A stretch of 64,000 nt of DNA from positions 7,869-71,868 of the forward strand of contig DATGIL010000106.1 of the NCBI GenBank assembly GCA_035295745.1, given 5' to 3'. Below are positions 63,737-64,000 of the stretch, piece by piece (positions within the stretch are counted from its first letter, which is position 1; every line of letters begins with the position of its first letter). A model generated the notes under the pieces. It was not told the DNA's origin, searched no databases, and saw only the letters and a list, made by a program, of their open reading frames with translations. The position numbers and the translations under genes are program-made. The DNA comes from JAIQFL01 sp035295745. Lineage in GTDB: Bacteria > Acidobacteriota > Terriglobia > Bryobacterales > Bryobacteraceae.

Positions 63737-64000
63737 TCCTGGTTGCTCGGTGACTGCTCTTGCCCGTTGCTTCATCACCGATGGCAGGCTTCCCCTTTAC
63801 GCGGCAGGTTGGCCGGCAACGTTTTGCTCACGAGGCCGCTACTCTACGAGTTCGCTTTCCTACGGCTCACGCATTTGCTTCCTGAGGCTTCAGCCCACGG
63901 TCTTTCGCCGTGTCCTGCTCAGGTCGCTACATGTTCGAACGAGCAATTTACATGGTGGGCTCCTTACATCCCACAAGATCAAGCCAGGCTTATCCTGGCG
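63737..64000 (-). mobile_element. Group II intron RNA segment (5' part, upstream of the RT gene)
   Basis: On the minus strand the sequence has the look of group II intron domain I-III RNA: GACACGGCGAAAGACCGTGG, GCTGAAGCCTCAGGAAGCAA, GTGAGCCGTAGGAAAGCGAA and CGTAAAGGGGAAGCC, full of short GAAA-capped stems and purine-rich junctions. Its position directly before the RT start (after correcting the inversion) fits. The 5' intron boundary lies beyond the window. Assigned from motif style, not by folding. Confidence 0.6.

Overview
The window is a high-GC bacterial chromosome segment that looks like Acidobacteriota, most likely the Solibacter/Bryobacter group. The reasons are: PadR regulators paired with long MacB-type 'ADOP' permeases, two VWFA-related Acidobacterial domain proteins, three very large carboxypeptidase-regulatory/TonB-dependent receptors (Oar type), a DUF1080 protein, and many dispersed intergenic repeats. 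This is inferred from gene families; no rRNA or other phylogenetic marker is present.

Layout. 1-6.9 kb: end of a DUF1080 gene, a secreted protein of unknown function, a 57-bp tandem array, padR plus a frameshifted ADOP permease gene, a parvulin PPIase and a formylglycine-generating enzyme. 7-17 kb: uvrC, a CmoB-like methyltransferase, a GH43-like propeller protein, an SDR, an S9 peptidase, a VWFA protein and a YncE-like lipoprotein. 17-31 kb: a TonB receptor converging on nagA, ilvE, two small membrane proteins, a class A PBP, iorA-iorB and ribokinase. 31-48.6 kb: a methyltransferase, two TonB receptors flanking a GNAT gene broken by a stop codon, then a pectin/uronate-type block (rhamnogalacturonan acetylesterase, membrane-anchored regulator, pectinesterase-propeller fusion, 14-repeat WD40 protein, glucarate-dehydratase-like enzyme, xylose-isomerase-like enzyme). 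48.7-50.7 kb: a three-gene corrinoid/UroD-type methyl-transfer operon. 50.9-54.6 kb: a 69-bp tandem array, then moeA-moaC-mogA and a second VWFA protein. 54.8-62.2 kb: a BON protein, an M20 hydrolase, a VOC protein, and an operon resembling E. coli ynbD-ynbC plus a plsC-type acyltransferase. 62.3-64 kb: half of an ADOP permease joined to a rearranged group II intron.

How genes work together. The receptors, CE12 esterase, CE8 pectinesterase, uronate-type dehydratase and isomerase suggest uptake and breakdown of pectic polymers. Pectinesterase releases methanol, and a corrinoid methyl-transfer cassette lies 4.6 kb away; a link between them is inference only. moeA-moaC-mogA make molybdenum cofactor. 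IorAB are an oxygen-sensitive 2-oxoacid oxidoreductase.

The most striking non-coding signal is a family of about 45-bp double hairpins (six copies). Both stems show compensatory changes, and four copies begin 1-3 bp after a stop codon. A second, unrelated family (core GCTTGCTWACGCGCGCGGCTCG, where W is A or T) occurs both as single copies and as tandem arrays of 40, 57 and 69 bp period. No tRNA, rRNA or CRISPR was found.
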